Made by a program: the position numbers and the translations under genes. A stretch of DNA of 64,000 bases from the NCBI RefSeq assembly GCF_008632455.1, contig NZ_CP043929.1, positions 2,356,001 through 2,420,000 on the forward strand, given 5' to 3'. Shown one piece after another: positions 52,975 through 64,000 of the stretch. Position 1 is the first letter of the stretch, and the number at the start of each line of letters is the position of its first letter. The notes below the pieces were generated by a model. The model was not told where the DNA came from and did no database searches. It worked only from the letters and a program-made list of their open reading frames with translations. The DNA is from Methylomonas rhizoryzae. GTDB taxonomy: Bacteria; Pseudomonadota; Gammaproteobacteria; Methylococcales; Methylomonadaceae.

Positions 52975-53191
52975 ACTGTCGGGTTTACGCTAACCCGAGC
53001 GCGCGCTGCATAAAAACCCGCGCGTTTGCTACAAAAATCCGCGACAACGAATGCGGCGTTATCTGTTATTCAATTAAAAGTACGGGCATTATCAAGCGCT
53101 TAAACGGCGAACCAATGCAAGGAACCCGTCATTTTCCTGCGGCCTGAAACTTGCTTTCAGTAATACGAAACCATTCAGTTTAGAGGACAAT

Positions 53192-53605
53192 ATGGCCTTA
53201 TATATCAGCTCGATGATGCCCGACAGAGCATTGGAAGACAGCGTGGTGGCCAAAGCCATCATCAAAGTTGCACGTGAGTTGGCTGCATTGCGCAATCATC
53301 CGGCCCAGCAGCGCAGCCCTACGGTGGACATCGTTTACATGCTACCCGGGGTCCACGAACAAGCCGATTTTCTGGGATTAAGATTGCGGGCCTACGACCA
53401 AGAAAGCCTGATCGCCCGTTTCGAAGCGGCGGTGCCGGCCAACATGCTGCAATCCGAGCGAGCCGAGGAATACGTCCACGCGGTGATTCTGGACGCGATA
53501 GACGCCGCCGCCGAATTCTTTACCGAACAAAAGGTGTTGTTCAACGCCAACGAACACATGCAGATGTTTACGCCTGTGCAGGAAGTGCAAGCCACGCTGC
53601 ATTGA
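53192..53605 (+). CDS. Unknown protein (137 aa)
   Basis: The translated start is 'MALYISSMMPDRALEDSVVA', with an SD-like AGAGGACA just upstream. The middle has 'TVDIVYMLPGVHEQADFLGL' and an acidic helical end. It has no signal peptide and no recognised domain. It may be conserved in methanotrophs. Confidence 0.6.
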   Translation: MALYISSMMPDRALEDSVVAKAIIKVARELAALRNHPAQQRSPTVDIVYMLPGVHEQADFLGLRLRAYDQESLIARFEAAVPANMLQSERAEEYVHAVILDAIDAAAEFFTEQKVLFNANEHMQMFTPVQEVQATLH

Positions 53606-53647
53606 CAAAACCGACATAAGGCGTGCCGGGATGGAACGGCTACGGGT

Positions 53648-56044
<2,397 letters not shown>

Positions 56045-56347
56045 AACGCGCTCCTTGGCTTTAACATAGGGTCGAGCAGCCATTTTCCCCGCCGGGCGTA
56101 CGGAATTGCAAGGGTAAATCGTATCGAAATCTTGGCGCTGGCCGGTATCGCTTTGAGAATTTCTTGTACGCTAAACACACGGCATCCATCGAAACGTTTT
56201 ATCGTCTGTGCCGAATCCAGGTTTTTCGGCGCATGCTCGGCAGCCAGAATGGTCAAAATAACCACAAATTATTTAATGAAAAAATCATGCAAAGTTTTGC
56301 TTAGCCGCGCATAATTAGTATTTCCTAAAATACTTTTGGAGACTGAC
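56045..56347. other. Divergent promoter region between ppsA and the cytochrome
   Basis: No gene is supported. A/T-rich sequence at 56265-56335 (TTGCTT ... TAAAAT spacing plausible) probably holds the cytochrome promoter, and TTGGAGACTGAC is its ribosome site. Confidence 0.4.
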
Positions 56348-58450
56348 ATGGCTAGACTCCAGCACTTTGCGTTCCTGATGTTAATTGTTGTTTTCACATC
56401 AATTTATCTTCCAGCCAACGCCGATGCCCATTCCAAGCAAACACCCAGCATCAGCGCTTTATCTCCCAACTCCGGCGCCCCAGGGCAAACCTTAACCATA
56501 ACCGGCGAGAATTTAGGCAACAAGCCCGGCAAGATTTTGTTGGGTGGTAAGCGCTTGAACAAATCCGCCGTCGGTTCGTGGAATAACCAGCAAGTGACCT
56601 TGACCCTACCCCAGGGCAGCGGCAGCATATCGGTACGTTTGGTGACCCGCGCCAAGAAAAAAAGCAACGCCCTCGAATTTCAGTATCAAACCGGTAATAA
56701 CTCGGGCGGCGGCGACACTACCACCGATTTGACGTTTTTCCGCAATTTCAAACTGCTGGCGAGCAACGACTTAGGGATGCATTGCGTCGACAAAGACTTT
56801 ACGGTGTTTTCGATTTTACCGCCCTTCAATGTCGTCAACGCGCAGGTCGTCGCGCAGGATGCGGCCGGAAAGCCGCATGTGTTGAATAGTTCCGCCTTGC
56901 AGTTGCGTTATGCGCCGGTTGCCGATAGCCAAGGCTCGATCAATAGCAGCTCTTTGCATAAAACCAATTTTTGGGATCAAGCCGCAAATAGCGATAAATC
57001 CAATGCCGAACTGTTATACGGTGCGGCATTGGCCGAAGGGCAAGGCTTGTTGGGCTTATACATGCCAAACGATACTCAGGACGACAGCTTGCGTTCCCTG
57101 AATTGGAACAGTTCGCTGAATTTATTTTCCGCTACCGGCATACCGATTTTGCCGACCGACGATAACGGCAACAACAATCCTTACCCGATGCTGCGGATTA
57201 GCGCATACGACAAAAACAATCCAAACGTCGAACTGGCCTTTACCGACATAGTCGTACCGGTTTCCGACGAAACCACCTGCAGCAACTGCCACGCCACCGG
57301 CAAGAAAGCCGCGCAGGGGCAAAATTGGTCGAACGCGGCCGATGTGGAAGTGCAGACCCGCAGCAATATCTTGCGCTTGCACGACAATCGCCACCGTACC
57401 GCCTTGCAGGCCAACCAACCCGTGTTGTGCGCCAGTTGCCATTATTCCCCCGCGTTGGATTTGGCCGGCAACGGCCGTCCGACCGGCAATCAAGTCGGCC
57501 ACAAATGGATGTCCGAAGTCATGCATGCGTATCACGCCGGCAACAAAATCAGCCAAGTGGACGGCAAAACCATTTACGACCAACCGGCGCCGGTCGCGGG
57601 TTTAGACCCCGCGTTAAACGGCGTGCCGGCCCCGGATCAGCAAGCCTGTTATCAATGCCATCCGGGCACGGAAACCAAATGTTTACGCGGGGCAATGACC
57701 GATACGGTGACTTGCCAAAACTGTCACGGCGGTATGCAAGCCGTGGGTGCCGTCAACAATTTAAAGACATACGGTACTATCGACAAACGCACTACCGACT
57801 TGAAACGCAAGGCCTGGTCGGACGAGCCGCGTTGTCAATCCTGTCACACCGGCGATGCGGTCAAACATCTGATACCCGCCTCGGCAAAGCCGGCGATCAA
57901 TGCCGATCTGGCTACCGACGGCATACGCTTGCTGCACGCATACGACCGCAACGATCCGGCCGCCTCGCCGCTATTGGCCGGCAATAAACGCTTCGCCGAG
58001 AACGACGGCAAGTTGTTCCGCTTTAGCAAAGGCCATAGCGGCATTGCTTGCGAAGGCTGCCACGGCAGCACCCACGCGATTTGGCCGGGCGACGCGGCAC
58101 ATCCCAATGACGACATTACGGCTACCGACTTACAAGGCCACGTCGGTACGATCAGCGAATGCTCGACTTGCCACAAACCCGGCAGTTTGGCGCCGACGTT
58201 GGCCGGACCGCATGGCATGCACAACGTCGGCGATAGCCGTTGGGCATTGGACGAAGACCGCGGTCATCCGGCTTTTTACGAACGCCAACCCGGCGAATGT
58301 AAAGCCTGCCACGGCCAAACCCTGCGCGGTACGGTATTGTCTCGCGCCGCTGCCGACAGAACCTGGAACACCGAATGGGGAACCAAGACGGTCAAACGCG
58401 GCGAACCGGTCGGCTGCTACACCTGTCATAACGGGCCGGACGACGACTAA
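56348..58450 (+). CDS. Nine-haem c-type cytochrome with IPT/TIG domain
   Basis: The 700-residue exported protein has a signal peptide (LMLIVVFTSIYLPANADA), then an IPT/TIG immunoglobulin-like domain ('PSISALSPNSGAPGQTLTIT'). Nine CxxCH haem sites are counted: CSNCH, CASCH, CYQCH, CQNCH, CQSCH, CEGCH, CSTCH, CKACH and CYTCH, all in the C-terminal 430 residues. A middle block ('ASNDLGMHCVDKDF') precedes them. It is likely a periplasmic or cell-surface electron carrier, like surface cytochromes of Methylococcus. No membrane porin-cytochrome partner is adjacent. ATG at 56348 has the best ribosome site. Confidence 0.9.
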   Translation: MARLQHFAFLMLIVVFTSIYLPANADAHSKQTPSISALSPNSGAPGQTLTITGENLGNKPGKILLGGKRLNKSAVGSWNNQQVTLTLPQGSGSISVRLVTRAKKKSNALEFQYQTGNNSGGGDTTTDLTFFRNFKLLASNDLGMHCVDKDFTVFSILPPFNVVNAQVVAQDAAGKPHVLNSSALQLRYAPVADSQGSINSSSLHKTNFWDQAANSDKSNAELLYGAALAEGQGLLGLYMPNDTQDDSLRSLNWNSSLNLFSATGIPILPTDDNGNNNPYPMLRISAYDKNNPNVELAFTDIVVPVSDETTCSNCHATGKKAAQGQNWSNAADVEVQTRSNILRLHDNRHRTALQANQPVLCASCHYSPALDLAGNGRPTGNQVGHKWMSEVMHAYHAGNKISQVDGKTIYDQPAPVAGLDPALNGVPAPDQQACYQCHPGTETKCLRGAMTDTVTCQNCHGGMQAVGAVNNLKTYGTIDKRTTDLKRKAWSDEPRCQSCHTGDAVKHLIPASAKPAINADLATDGIRLLHAYDRNDPAASPLLAGNKRFAENDGKLFRFSKGHSGIACEGCHGSTHAIWPGDAAHPNDDITATDLQGHVGTISECSTCHKPGSLAPTLAGPHGMHNVGDSRWALDEDRGHPAFYERQPGECKACHGQTLRGTVLSRAAADRTWNTEWGTKTVKRGEPVGCYTCHNGPDDD

Positions 58451-58467
58451 GTCGGGCGCATTCAAAA

Positions 58468-58491
58468 CGGCGGGCGCTCAGGCGTCCGCCG
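58468..58491 (+). terminator. Terminator-like hairpin after the cytochrome
   Basis: CGGCGGGCGC, loop TCAG-type, GCGTCCGCCG (one G-U pair) is followed by GCTTTAT, 17 bases after the stop. Confidence 0.6.
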
Positions 58492-58717
58492 GCTTTATCG
58501 GCAGCCCTGATCCAACGCTTCGAAAAACGAGTTAAAAAACCTTCCCCCCCTCTTTCACATTCGCACAACACGATCCATAGCTACCGGCGTTATAAACAGC
58601 CTTTCAAGCCAATATTTGCCATTGATGCCCGACACTCTTTCTGTTGGCCCAAGAATCTAAGCAATGCCAACTAGGATTAAAATGTCGTTGTACTTGTTTC
58701 TGATGCTGGAAATCGCC

Positions 58718-59008
58718 TCATTTGTACTGATCCATGAATTGCTTGGCCGCACCGCAAAAACCATGAAATTTGTTTTCGGCCTCTTGCTTGATATCGTTCC
58801 ATTCGGTTTTGTTGATTTGATTTAACGTATGCAAGTATTCGGTTAATTCCGTCTTTTGCGCTTCCAGTTTATGCAATTGCTGATCGAATTCTGTCCTGGC
58901 GTCGGCCGCCAAATGCTTAGCCTTGGCTTTCAACAAATCGGCCTGGGCAATCCATTCTGCCAACTGCGCTTCGATTAGTTGGCGAAAATGCTTAGCTTGC
59001 TCGCTCAT
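58718..59008 (-). CDS. Small coiled-coil protein, unknown
   Basis: The 96-residue protein is almost entirely helical and charged ('QADLLKAKAKHLAADARTEF', 'QQLHKLEAQKTELTEYL'), likely a soluble coiled coil. Small proteins of this kind are often stress-related or sequester membranes; nothing specific is claimed. The chosen Met (MSEQAKHF) follows GGAGAACCTTC, a good ribosome site. Confidence 0.65.
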   Translation of the reverse strand: MSEQAKHFRQLIEAQLAEWIAQADLLKAKAKHLAADARTEFDQQLHKLEAQKTELTEYLHTLNQINKTEWNDIKQEAENKFHGFCGAAKQFMDQYK

Positions 59009-59467
59009 GAAGGTTCTCCAGTGATATGGATGTAAATTTGACCGCATTTGCTAGCAACGTTCGGCCGGCAGTCCGGCACAATGGCTGCACCGAAACGACA
59101 AACCGTTAGGTGTCAGCTGCAAGCACTGGAACGAGTACTAGCATAATGAGAACATTGATCTGCGTCGAAGCGATTACGCGCCACACGCATCTCCAGTCGT
59201 GCATCTCGAATTGGCTTGACCATCTCGGCTATCCGCAATGGCATGGTCGGCAACCTGCTTTTGATCGGTCGGCGGATTGTTGCTGCAGCCGTACACGAGA
59301 GTTTGGAAAGGGCTTTTTCCTATGTCAAGAAAATCAAGGCTTTTCGTTGTGGCTGTAAATTGTTGCGGAACGAATCCGGATGACCGAAGCTCGCATTTAG
59401 CGCAAATCGCAACTTTCGGACAGATCGCGGCGCCGACTAAAGGTTAACGACAACTCTCGACCGCAGT
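59009..59467. other. Gene-poor gap
   Basis: A plus-strand frame at 59200-59381 ('NLLLIGRRIVAAAVHESLER' then AFSYVKKIKAFRC) might be a decayed gene, but I do not recognise it. No repeat or RNA is seen. Confidence 0.35.
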
Positions 59468-59923
59468 CTAGCGCGTGTCGGCCTGCCGGGCCAAAAACCG
59501 ATCCAATTGATTGGCAAAGTTTTGCACATCGCGCGCACTGAGCGCCGCCGGCCCGCCGGTATCGACGCCGCTGGCGCGCAAGCCATCCATGAAATCCCTC
59601 ATTGCCAAACGTTCGCCGATATTCTCGCGGCTGTAGGCTTCGCCGCGGGTATCGATGACATGACCGCCCTTGGCGATGGCCTGCGCTGCCAACGGAATGT
59701 CGCCGGTGATCAGCAAATCGCCTGCCGCTATGCGCCGGACGATCTCATTGTCGGCCACATCGAAACCACGGCCGACCTGCAACATGCGGATATAGCGCGA
59801 AGGCGGTATCGGTAGCGATTGGTTGGCGACCAAGGTCGTCATAACCCGGCAGCGTTCCGCCGCCCGAAACAGAATATCCTTGACCGCCTTGGGGCAGGCG
59901 TCGGCATCGACCCAGATTTGCAT
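59468..59923 (-). CDS. UPF0178 (YaiI/YqxD) family protein
   Basis: The 151-residue PIN-like protein has 'IWVDADACPKAVKDILFRAA', 'VANQSLPIPPS', 'DVADNEIVRRIAAGDLLITG' and 'ENIGERLAMRDFMDGLRASG', the full family consensus. The biochemical role is unknown; a nuclease is suggested by the fold. The start MQIWVDAD (59923) matches relatives; MKPTLT six codons upstream (59941) is an alternative. Confidence 0.88.
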   Translation of the reverse strand: MQIWVDADACPKAVKDILFRAAERCRVMTTLVANQSLPIPPSRYIRMLQVGRGFDVADNEIVRRIAAGDLLITGDIPLAAQAIAKGGHVIDTRGEAYSRENIGERLAMRDFMDGLRASGVDTGGPAALSARDVQNFANQLDRFLARQADTR

Positions 59924-59941
59924 GGTGAGTGTGGGTTTCAT

Positions 59942-60340
59942 TGATCGTGGTTTATTATTTGTCGCTATCGCGACGGTTAATCTACGTCGATTCACGGATC
60001 GACAGCCGAATTTCTTTCGATTGCGTCGCCAGCGGATTCGCCCGAAGCAGCGAGGTACAAGCACATGCCGAGCGAGCTAAGTCGCATGGGATGGCCAGTC
60101 TTTGGATACATTCTTTTTTGGCCGAGCACAATTTCGCCCGGCGCGGATTTGCGCGTCCACTAGGCTGGCTTACAGGGCGAAAACCTGCGATGGCTTGTAG
60201 CGAAAGAATCGTAGTTGCCGGTTCACGAACCGGCGTAAGCGCGCCTTAGTGCAAGCCTAAAAAACCAAGGCGTTCGAAATAAAACATACGGCTGGTTATG
60301 CCTCGCTACGGGTGTTGACGAAGCCGAGACGGCTGTCGGC
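59942..60340. repeat. Gap with a degenerate interspersed repeat
   Basis: The segment 60092-60250 is a decayed copy of the repeat seen at 61897-62010 and 62128-62280 (TTTGGATACATTCTTTTTTGG ... GTTGCCGGTTCACGAACCGGCG). No gene is seen. Confidence 0.5.
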
Positions 60341-60847
60341 TTATCGCCTATTTGCCGTGGCCTGTTCAACGATATGTTTTGAGGCTTCTTCCAGCAAAAT
60401 CAGCGTCGAGGTTTCCTCGCCGCCAAAATTTCTAAAAGTCTCATATTTGGTTCCCGGTGCGATTTCCAAGCCGGTGAAGCGCTCCGCTCCGTCGTAATCG
60501 ACCAACAGCTTGCCGTTTTTCGTGTATTTGGCGTTATAAACCAACGATCCCCTGCCAGCGCCAAAACCTATAGTCAAGCGCAATGCAGCGTTACCGGGAT
60601 CGAATTCCGAAATCGCTACATCCAGGTGGGTAGCATTCTCGTCGGCGACAACATTAAATCCCTCGGTTAAAAGCGAAGCCTGAATATAACGCGTAAGTTT
60701 ATCGACAATCTCAGAATGTGCGCCCGTGACATTGAGCTTAATATCCTTGCCATAACTTGAAACATTTTCCGGCGATGCCGTTTTTAGTTGGTGAGTTGAA
60801 CAGGCCGCTAAAATCAACACAGATAAAATCAAAGACGATAGTTTCAC
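60341..60847 (-). CDS. DUF4410-type lipoprotein
   Basis: The 168-residue protein starts at GTG 60847, set 5 bases after GAGGT. The lipobox is 'SVLILAAC', so it is a lipoprotein. The body has 'IVDKLTRYIQASLLTEGFNV', 'LDVAISEFDPGNAALRLTIG' and 'FGAGRGSLVYNAKYTKNGKL', which resembles DUF4410. Its role is unknown. A longer ATG frame would lose the lipoprotein signal. Confidence 0.72.
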   Translation of the reverse strand: MKLSSLILSVLILAACSTHQLKTASPENVSSYGKDIKLNVTGAHSEIVDKLTRYIQASLLTEGFNVVADENATHLDVAISEFDPGNAALRLTIGFGAGRGSLVYNAKYTKNGKLLVDYDGAERFTGLEIAPGTKYETFRNFGGEETSTLILLEEASKHIVEQATANRR

Positions 60848-60925
60848 ATCTACCTCAGTTTTCGTTAAACAAGCTTGGAATCCAACGCGATGCCTAATTT
60901 GCATTACGAAGCAAACCGTTTTCAC

Positions 60926-61896
60926 ATCCGCACGATAAAACCGGCGTTAAAACAGGCAACGCGCGAGCCAAACCATTACAGCAACTCTATACCAATTTGT
61001 ACATGCGTCCGATTACGCATATGCGAATAGCTACTGTGCCGGCTACCGGATCGCTCCTGAATTATCGACAACCGCTTGTCTCAGTAGCGTCGCTATCGCG
61101 GCGGATGCTTTTTGAATGCCGGTTCCCGCACCGACAAGCGGGATACTTTTCTTTACTTGTCCTCGGCAATTGCTCCTGCATTGCTCTACCTCCTGCATCC
61201 ATGCAGTCGAAAGAAAAGTACCCAAAAGAAACGACACCCGGCATTCCGCCTAGCTCACTCGGCTCATCCCAGAGCCTCGCCCTTCGGATGCTACGCATGC
61301 AAATCGGCTGTCCTGCCGATTTGTCCTGCGCTTCTCGATTTTGCCGAGGGTTTTCCGAAGGGGCTTCCCAGCCCCTGCGTAAAACGCGATGCATCCATGC
61401 ATCGCCCCTTCGGGCTAATCTCGTCAAAATCCGCGATGCTCGGGGCGGAATAACGGGACCAACCCCGAACCGGTCTCGCAGGTAATCAGCGGCTTACCGG
61501 GCAGCAGAATAATGCTCATTGGTTTGCTTCCCGCCAGCCGGCGTTAAATCGGGCTTCACGATATCTAAACAACTAATACAGTTTCTGGTTCCCAAACTCC
61601 AGTTTGGGAACTTTATCTTGAAAGCTCCAGCTTTCGTTAATTTAATCGAGAAGCAACAGCTTCCAAGATCAGGTAACCAAGCCGGAGCTTGGTTACCAGT
61701 CAAAAATGGCCGCAACGCGGCCGCACCTTTTCGCGCGAAGCGCATATCAAATCCCCTTATGCCGCGCCGAGCACCGGAGGGTTTGGGCGGATCAGCCCGA
61801 CAGGGGCGCGGCAGGGATGCCGCGCGTTTTCGGAGGGCTAGGACAGCCCTTCCGAAAACCCCGCACAAACCCGGAGGAGCGCAGGATTCAAGCGGC
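60926..61896. repeat. Non-coding repeat field, left part
   Basis: No gene is supported in any frame. 61098-61250 carries the interspersed repeat in inverse orientation (ATACTTTTCTTTACTTG ... AAAGTACCCAAAAGAAACGA). Palindromic GC-rich blocks follow (AAGGGGCTTCCCAGCCCCTG, 61357-61376). A perfect 11-bp stem (GTTCCCAAACT-CC-AGTTTGGGAAC) is at 61588-61611. Confidence 0.65.
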
Positions 61897-62010
61897 ATGG
61901 GGTGTCGTTTCTTTTGGATACTTTTCTTTGGACAAGCAAAGAAAAGTATCGCGGTTGCCGGTCCGCGAACCGGCGTTAAATTAGGCTTCGCAGTAGCGAA
62001 TCATTATTGA
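61897..62010 (+). repeat. Interspersed repeat, copy A
   Basis: GGGTGTCGTTTCTTTTGGA ... AAGAAAAGTATCGCGGTTGC ... CGGTCCGCGAACCGGCGTTA ... GGCTTCGCAGTAGCGA. It is followed by CGCGTGGGCAC..GTGCCCACC at 62028-62056. With 61098-61250 it forms a long inverted pair around about 640 bases. Confidence 0.7.
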
Positions 62011-62127
62011 TTCAAACTTGTAATCCCGCGTGGGCACAAAAACCGTGCCCACCCTACCCGGCTTTAAAATTAAAACACGCGTCCGATTACGTGACCGATG
62101 CGCTTCACTTTGTTCAGCACATCCTAC

Positions 62128-62280
62128 GGCCCTTTCTTTTGGCCAAACAAAAGAAAGTATCGCGGTTGCCGGTCCGCGAACCGGCGTTAAATCAGGCTTC
62201 GCGATAGCGAAACAATATTCATACAAGTTTTAAATTCCGCGTGGGCACAGAAACCGTGCCCACCTTACGCGGCTATTTAG
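62128..62280 (+). repeat. Interspersed repeat, copy B
   Basis: It is a tandem-like direct copy of the preceding block: CTTTCTTTTGGCCAAACAAA, then GTATCGCGGTTGCCGGTCCG, GGCTTCGCGATAGCGA, and CGCGTGGGCACAG...GTGCCCACC. It abuts the third gene of the toxin-antitoxin operon. Confidence 0.7.
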
Positions 62281-62527
62281 TAGGATTCACTTCTTCGGCA
62301 TTTATCGAAAACGGCAATGGCTCAGGAACTCGCTCAATAACAACACCGGTAACACCGACTACACCTGCAGGTGATACATCAGAGCCATCAGGTGAGTGGC
62401 CAATATTCATAGCAGTAAAAGTCAATTGAGCTCCCAATATCCAGTTACCTTCATTAATTCCTTGATCCTTCAAGAGAAGTAATAATAGTTCCTTGTTTGT
62501 GTACGCTATTTGTTTTACTTCAGCCAT
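62273..62527 (-). CDS. Third small protein of the HicAB-like operon
   Basis: The 84-residue protein has 'VKQIAYTNKELLLLLLKDQG' at the start and a Val/Gly-rich end. It starts inside the stop of the HicB-like gene (TAATG), so it is translated with it. No family is recognised. It ends next to the repeat field. Confidence 0.55.
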   Translation of the reverse strand: MAEVKQIAYTNKELLLLLLKDQGINEGNWILGAQLTFTAMNIGHSPDGSDVSPAGVVGVTGVVIERVPEPLPFSINAEEVNPTK

Positions 62528-63072
62528 TATTGTGTCCCTCCGCTATACCCTGAGGGTAGTGTTAAGTAAGGTGTTTTGTCATATTTAGTAATAACCACGT
62601 TCCCTGAACTCGGAATAGTTATCCATGATGCGACAGTGGTAACCGCAGTGTTGATCGCATGATGAATTATTTGACCAACCGAAACAGTTGCTGCAGAGAC
62701 AACTTTAGATATGCCATCCGTTTCTCCGACATAAGTTGCAATAGCAGTAACTAAATATTGGTTAACACTCACATCTTCTTGTTCTGCAAATTTTGATACT
62801 TTTGCATGCAAGGATTTTGGCAATCTCAGCGTAACACGACCGCTAAACTCATCTGATGGTACTGGATAAGGTTTCGGTAACTCAGCCTGTGTTTCATCAG
62901 CTATTTTTTTCAGAGTTTTAATGGCATCAATAACTAACGACCTAGCTTCTTCAAAGGTTTCTTCGAATGAGCTAATGTTTGGAAATTCGGATACTCTGCC
63001 AACATATAAAATTTCACCATAATGTTCTTCCTTACGAATTGAAATAGTGTATGCTTCTGGATCGAATTTCAT
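62527..63072 (-). CDS. HicB-like antitoxin with RHH domain and C-terminal extension
   Basis: The 181-residue protein has a HicB-type beta fold ('GRVSEFPNISSFEETFEEAR'), then 'GRVTLRLPKSLHAKVSKFAE' and 'DVSVNQYLVTAIATYVG', a ribbon-helix-helix DNA-binding domain. About 60 further residues, Val/Thr/Ser-rich with 'QIIHHAINTAVTTVASW', are unusual for HicB. It should bind the HicA-like toxin and repress the operon. Confidence 0.78.
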   Translation of the reverse strand: MKFDPEAYTISIRKEEHYGEILYVGRVSEFPNISSFEETFEEARSLVIDAIKTLKKIADETQAELPKPYPVPSDEFSGRVTLRLPKSLHAKVSKFAEQEDVSVNQYLVTAIATYVGETDGISKVVSAATVSVGQIIHHAINTAVTTVASWITIPSSGNVVITKYDKTPYLTLPSGYSGGTQ

Positions 63073-63353
63073 TTTAAATGCTCCTTGATAACATCTTTAT
63101 AATTATTAACAAATTTATATAATTTGTTTACGTATACGCGTTTAACATGTGTTCCTGGATTATGTCCACAGTTGTAATCGGGATATTCAAGTAATTTAAT
63201 GGCTGAATGCTTTGCAATTTTATGACCGCCACTTTCACAATCTTCAATGTCAAAACCAAGTTTTTTTAACAATCCGGTAAAGTCTTTGCACGAAGTGTTT
63301 GCGCCACTGGCCATGTCTTCCAGCTCTCTAAGCAATTTATCAAATTTTTTCAT
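63069..63353 (-). CDS. HicA-like toxin
   Basis: The 94-residue protein has the central 'FTGLLKKLGFDIEDCESGGH' and 'KIAKHS', corresponding to the HicA dsRBD-like fold and its catalytic His (GSHxxxxHP in relatives). Such toxins cleave mRNA. It is longer and more divergent than classical HicA (about 60 residues). ATG at 63353 is preferred; the stop overlaps the antitoxin start by 4 bases. The gene is AT-rich. Confidence 0.7.
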   Translation of the reverse strand: MKKFDKLLRELEDMASGANTSCKDFTGLLKKLGFDIEDCESGGHKIAKHSAIKLLEYPDYNCGHNPGTHVKRVYVNKLYKFVNNYKDVIKEHLK

Positions 63354-63441
63354 GGATGACATCACCAGTAGTGTCTAGTATAACGTTTCTGAAGCATTTG
63401 GTAGATAAAAAACGTCACATATCTTGCTTACAGGCTCAACA

Positions 63442-64000
63442 TCACCCACACTTCGACTCCCCACAATTCAAACAAGTCATACACCCATCCATCAACACCA
63501 TCGCCTTAGTCGAACATTTATTACAAAGCACCGCCTTTTCCGGAAACGCCTGCCCCTCGCTGGAACCGTGCAAAGCCTCGAACTCGCGGCGCTTTTCGTC
63601 CAACAACTGCTGATGATGATCGCTGAGTTTCTCCGGCTTGATCATGCCGATATGCTTTAGGTGCGACTCGATCGCGGAACCGATTTCGGCGACCAAGGAC
63701 GGCATGAACACGCCGCCTTTTTTGAAATAGCCGCCGCGCGGGTCGAACACCGCTTTCAGCTCTTCCACCAAAAAGGTGGCGTCGCCGCCCTTGCGGAATA
63801 CCGCCGAGATCACCCGGGTCAAGGCCAGTACCCATTGGAAATGCTCCATGTTCTTGGAGTTGATGAAGATTTCGTAGGGCCGGCGCTCTTCGTGGGCGGT
63901 GTCCTGGTTGAGGATGATGTCGTTGATCGTGATGTACAAGGCGTGCTCGGACTGCGGCGTCTTGATTTTGTAAGTGGAGCCGACCAGCACTTCCGGCCGC
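63442..64000 (-). CDS. nrdJ: B12-dependent ribonucleotide reductase, C-terminal part (runs off the window)
   Basis: The frame is open through the right edge; about 186 residues are visible. 'SEHALYITINDIILN', 'YEIFINSKNMEHFQWVLALT', 'ISAVFRKGGDATFLVEELKA' and 'VFDPRGGYF' are the conserved TSCPD-like end of NrdJ. A zinc-ribbon tail 'CNKCSTKAMVLMDGCMTCL' then NCGESKCG follows, which feeds electrons to the active site. The enzyme makes deoxyribonucleotides with adenosylcobalamin. Confidence 0.9.
   Translation of the reverse strand, partial: RPEVLVGSTYKIKTPQSEHALYITINDIILNQDTAHEERRPYEIFINSKNMEHFQWVLALTRVISAVFRKGGDATFLVEELKAVFDPRGGYFKKGGVFMPSLVAEIGSAIESHLKHIGMIKPEKLSDHHQQLLDEKRREFEALHGSSEGQAFPEKAVLCNKCSTKAMVLMDGCMTCLNCGESKCG

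Noticed and set aside
61062..62010. Several frames over 100 codons in the repeat field
   Set aside because: They contain only repeat-encoded peptides and overlap each other on both strands.

Overview
The window looks like a chromosome segment of a gammaproteobacterial methanotroph close to Methylomonas (Methylococcaceae). The support is an MxaD-type methanol dehydrogenase accessory protein, an exported nine-haem cytochrome, a complete feoABC operon, a B12-dependent ribonucleotide reductase, YajR-MFS next to ssb, and moderately high GC coding sequence broken by AT-rich accessory islands and interspersed palindromic repeats. The genus is an inference from gene content; there is no rRNA here, and I recognised no tRNA gene.

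Region by region. 1-3.3 kb: a ferritin-like di-iron protein, a cytochrome P450 and a transaldolase-family (FSA-type) aldolase. 3.3-8.7 kb: a graveyard of Rhs polymorphic-toxin parts. A purine/uracil-type permease remnant is joined to a broken Rhs core. A ~320-350 bp leader of a REP-associated tyrosine transposase (RAYT) then occurs three times. Between the copies lie an orphan immunity-like gene, a frameshifted TNT-type (NAD-glycohydrolase) toxin tip and a small Cys-rich candidate immunity gene. The third copy carries the intact RAYT. A group II intron tail and a second Rhs scrap lie on the opposite strand.

8.7-15 kb: a membrane protein, a CBS-GGDEF-EAL protein, tgt, a haemerythrin, a small unknown protein and a two-HKD phospholipase D-like protein. 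15.1-28.6 kb: a large efflux block. A TetR repressor with a candidate operator is followed by an outer-membrane factor, adaptor and RND pump, and then by a YbhGFSR-type ABC exporter with its own outer-membrane factor. 29.1-31.2 kb: a two-gene AAA-ATPase/RloB defence module. 31.2-34.2 kb: an EamA transporter and a GST, flanked by several gene remnants.

34.4-40.3 kb: a compact set annotated in databases as 'arsenosugar biosynthesis' (DUF3047, ArsS-type radical SAM, TVP38-flavoprotein fusion, two glycosyltransferases and a fatty acid hydroxylase-like protein), without an arsenite methyltransferase. 40.4-53 kb: ssb, yajR, recC, Fur-box/feoABC, a YVTN beta-propeller plus MxaD pair, and sbcB. 53-60.9 kb: a small unknown protein, ppsA, the nine-haem cytochrome, a coiled-coil protein, an UPF0178 protein and a DUF4410 lipoprotein. 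60.9-62.3 kb is a field of non-coding repeats. 62.3-63.4 kb is a HicA/HicB-like toxin-antitoxin operon with a third small gene. The right edge holds the 3' end of nrdJ.
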